Of a stretch of 5,596 bases of DNA, positions 5,535 through 5,596 are shown one piece after another (position 1 is the first letter of the stretch; each line of letters opens with the position of its first letter). The DNA is from Actinomycetota bacterium (GTDB lineage: Bacteria > Actinomycetota > Humimicrobiia > Humimicrobiales > Humimicrobiaceae). Under the pieces are notes generated by a model. That model was not told the DNA's origin and made no database searches. It was given only the letters and a program-made list of their open reading frames with translations. Location of the stretch: positions 1 through 5,596 of the forward strand of contig JAHILC010000146.1 in NCBI GenBank assembly GCA_018897225.1. The letters run 5' to 3'. A program made the position numbers and the translations under genes.

Positions 5535-5596
5535 CTCTCGACCCTCCCTTCTTAAATTAACTCCTAAATTAATTTAACAAGCAATTATTTTAATAA
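5516..5596 (-). repeat. Direct repeat copy B: acsE-type leader in front of the acsC fragment, cut by window end
   Basis: It matches 4767-4847 at 80 of 81 positions and includes the AAGGGAGGG ribosome site, the 9-8-9 inverted repeat (5552-5577) and the first six codons. Coding similarity to acsE stops right after codon 6, where AcsC-type sequence begins. The window ends while the match is still running. Confidence 0.95.

Noticed and set aside
5552..5596. Promoter inside the repeated acs leader (TTGCTT as -35)
   Set aside because: The -35 matches only 3 of 6 and no acceptable -10 lies 16-18 nt downstream.
1..5596. tRNA, rRNA, CRISPR array, insertion sequence or riboswitch
   Set aside because: No cloverleaf, regularly spaced repeats with spacers, transposase sequence, terminal inverted repeats or recognisable riboswitch core were seen on either strand.

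Overview
The window is AT-rich (roughly two-thirds A+T by eye) and reads like part of the genome of a strictly anaerobic bacterium with the acetogen-type Wood-Ljungdahl pathway. It carries acsE, a cooC/acsF-type nickel-insertion ATPase, a piece of acsC, and a HydB/NuoF-type flavoprotein of the electron-bifurcating hydrogenase class. The perfect Bacillus-style 7-1-7 Fur box and the strong AAGGAG-type ribosome sites of the acs genes fit a Gram-positive-like acetogen or a candidate-phylum relative. The phylum cannot be fixed from this sequence.

Layout. (1) 1-2128, minus strand: a two-gene operon. The promoter-proximal gene (2128-1178) is an unusual fusion of a Fur-type winged-helix DNA-binding domain, a charged coiled-coil-like linker and a complete NuoE/HydC [2Fe-2S] subunit. 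It is followed by a hydB/nuoF-like gene (1103 to beyond base 1). (2) 2129-2300: a divergent control region. It has a sigma-A-type promoter firing left with a perfect Fur box at its start site, and a promoter firing right with a 6-2-6 inverted repeat at its start site. (3) 2301-3207, plus strand: a 61-residue small protein (faint Spo0E-like signature) and then a stand-alone Fur-family protein that contains no histidine at all. (4) 3197-5534, minus strand: acsC fragment, acsE, cooC. The cooC end overlaps the end of the fur gene tail to tail.

How the parts may work together. The left operon would make the NADH-oxidising/diaphorase module (HydC-like plus HydB-like) of a hydrogenase or related bifurcating enzyme. 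Its HydC-like subunit carries its own DNA-binding head, and the promoter has a Fur box. Neither Fur-type protein has the normal histidine-based metal sensor: one has it replaced by an Fe-S redox subunit, the other has lost all histidines. An Fe-S or thiol-based regulatory circuit linking iron/redox state to hydrogenase expression is the main hypothesis (inference). The right operon serves methyl transfer to the corrinoid protein and maturation of CODH/ACS.

The second oddity is a direct repeat of at least 81 bp (80/81 identical). It places the same leader, ribosome site and first codons (MLIIGE) in front of both acsE and a 5'-truncated acsC. The second copy runs into the window edge, so either a real rearrangement or an assembly chimera is possible.
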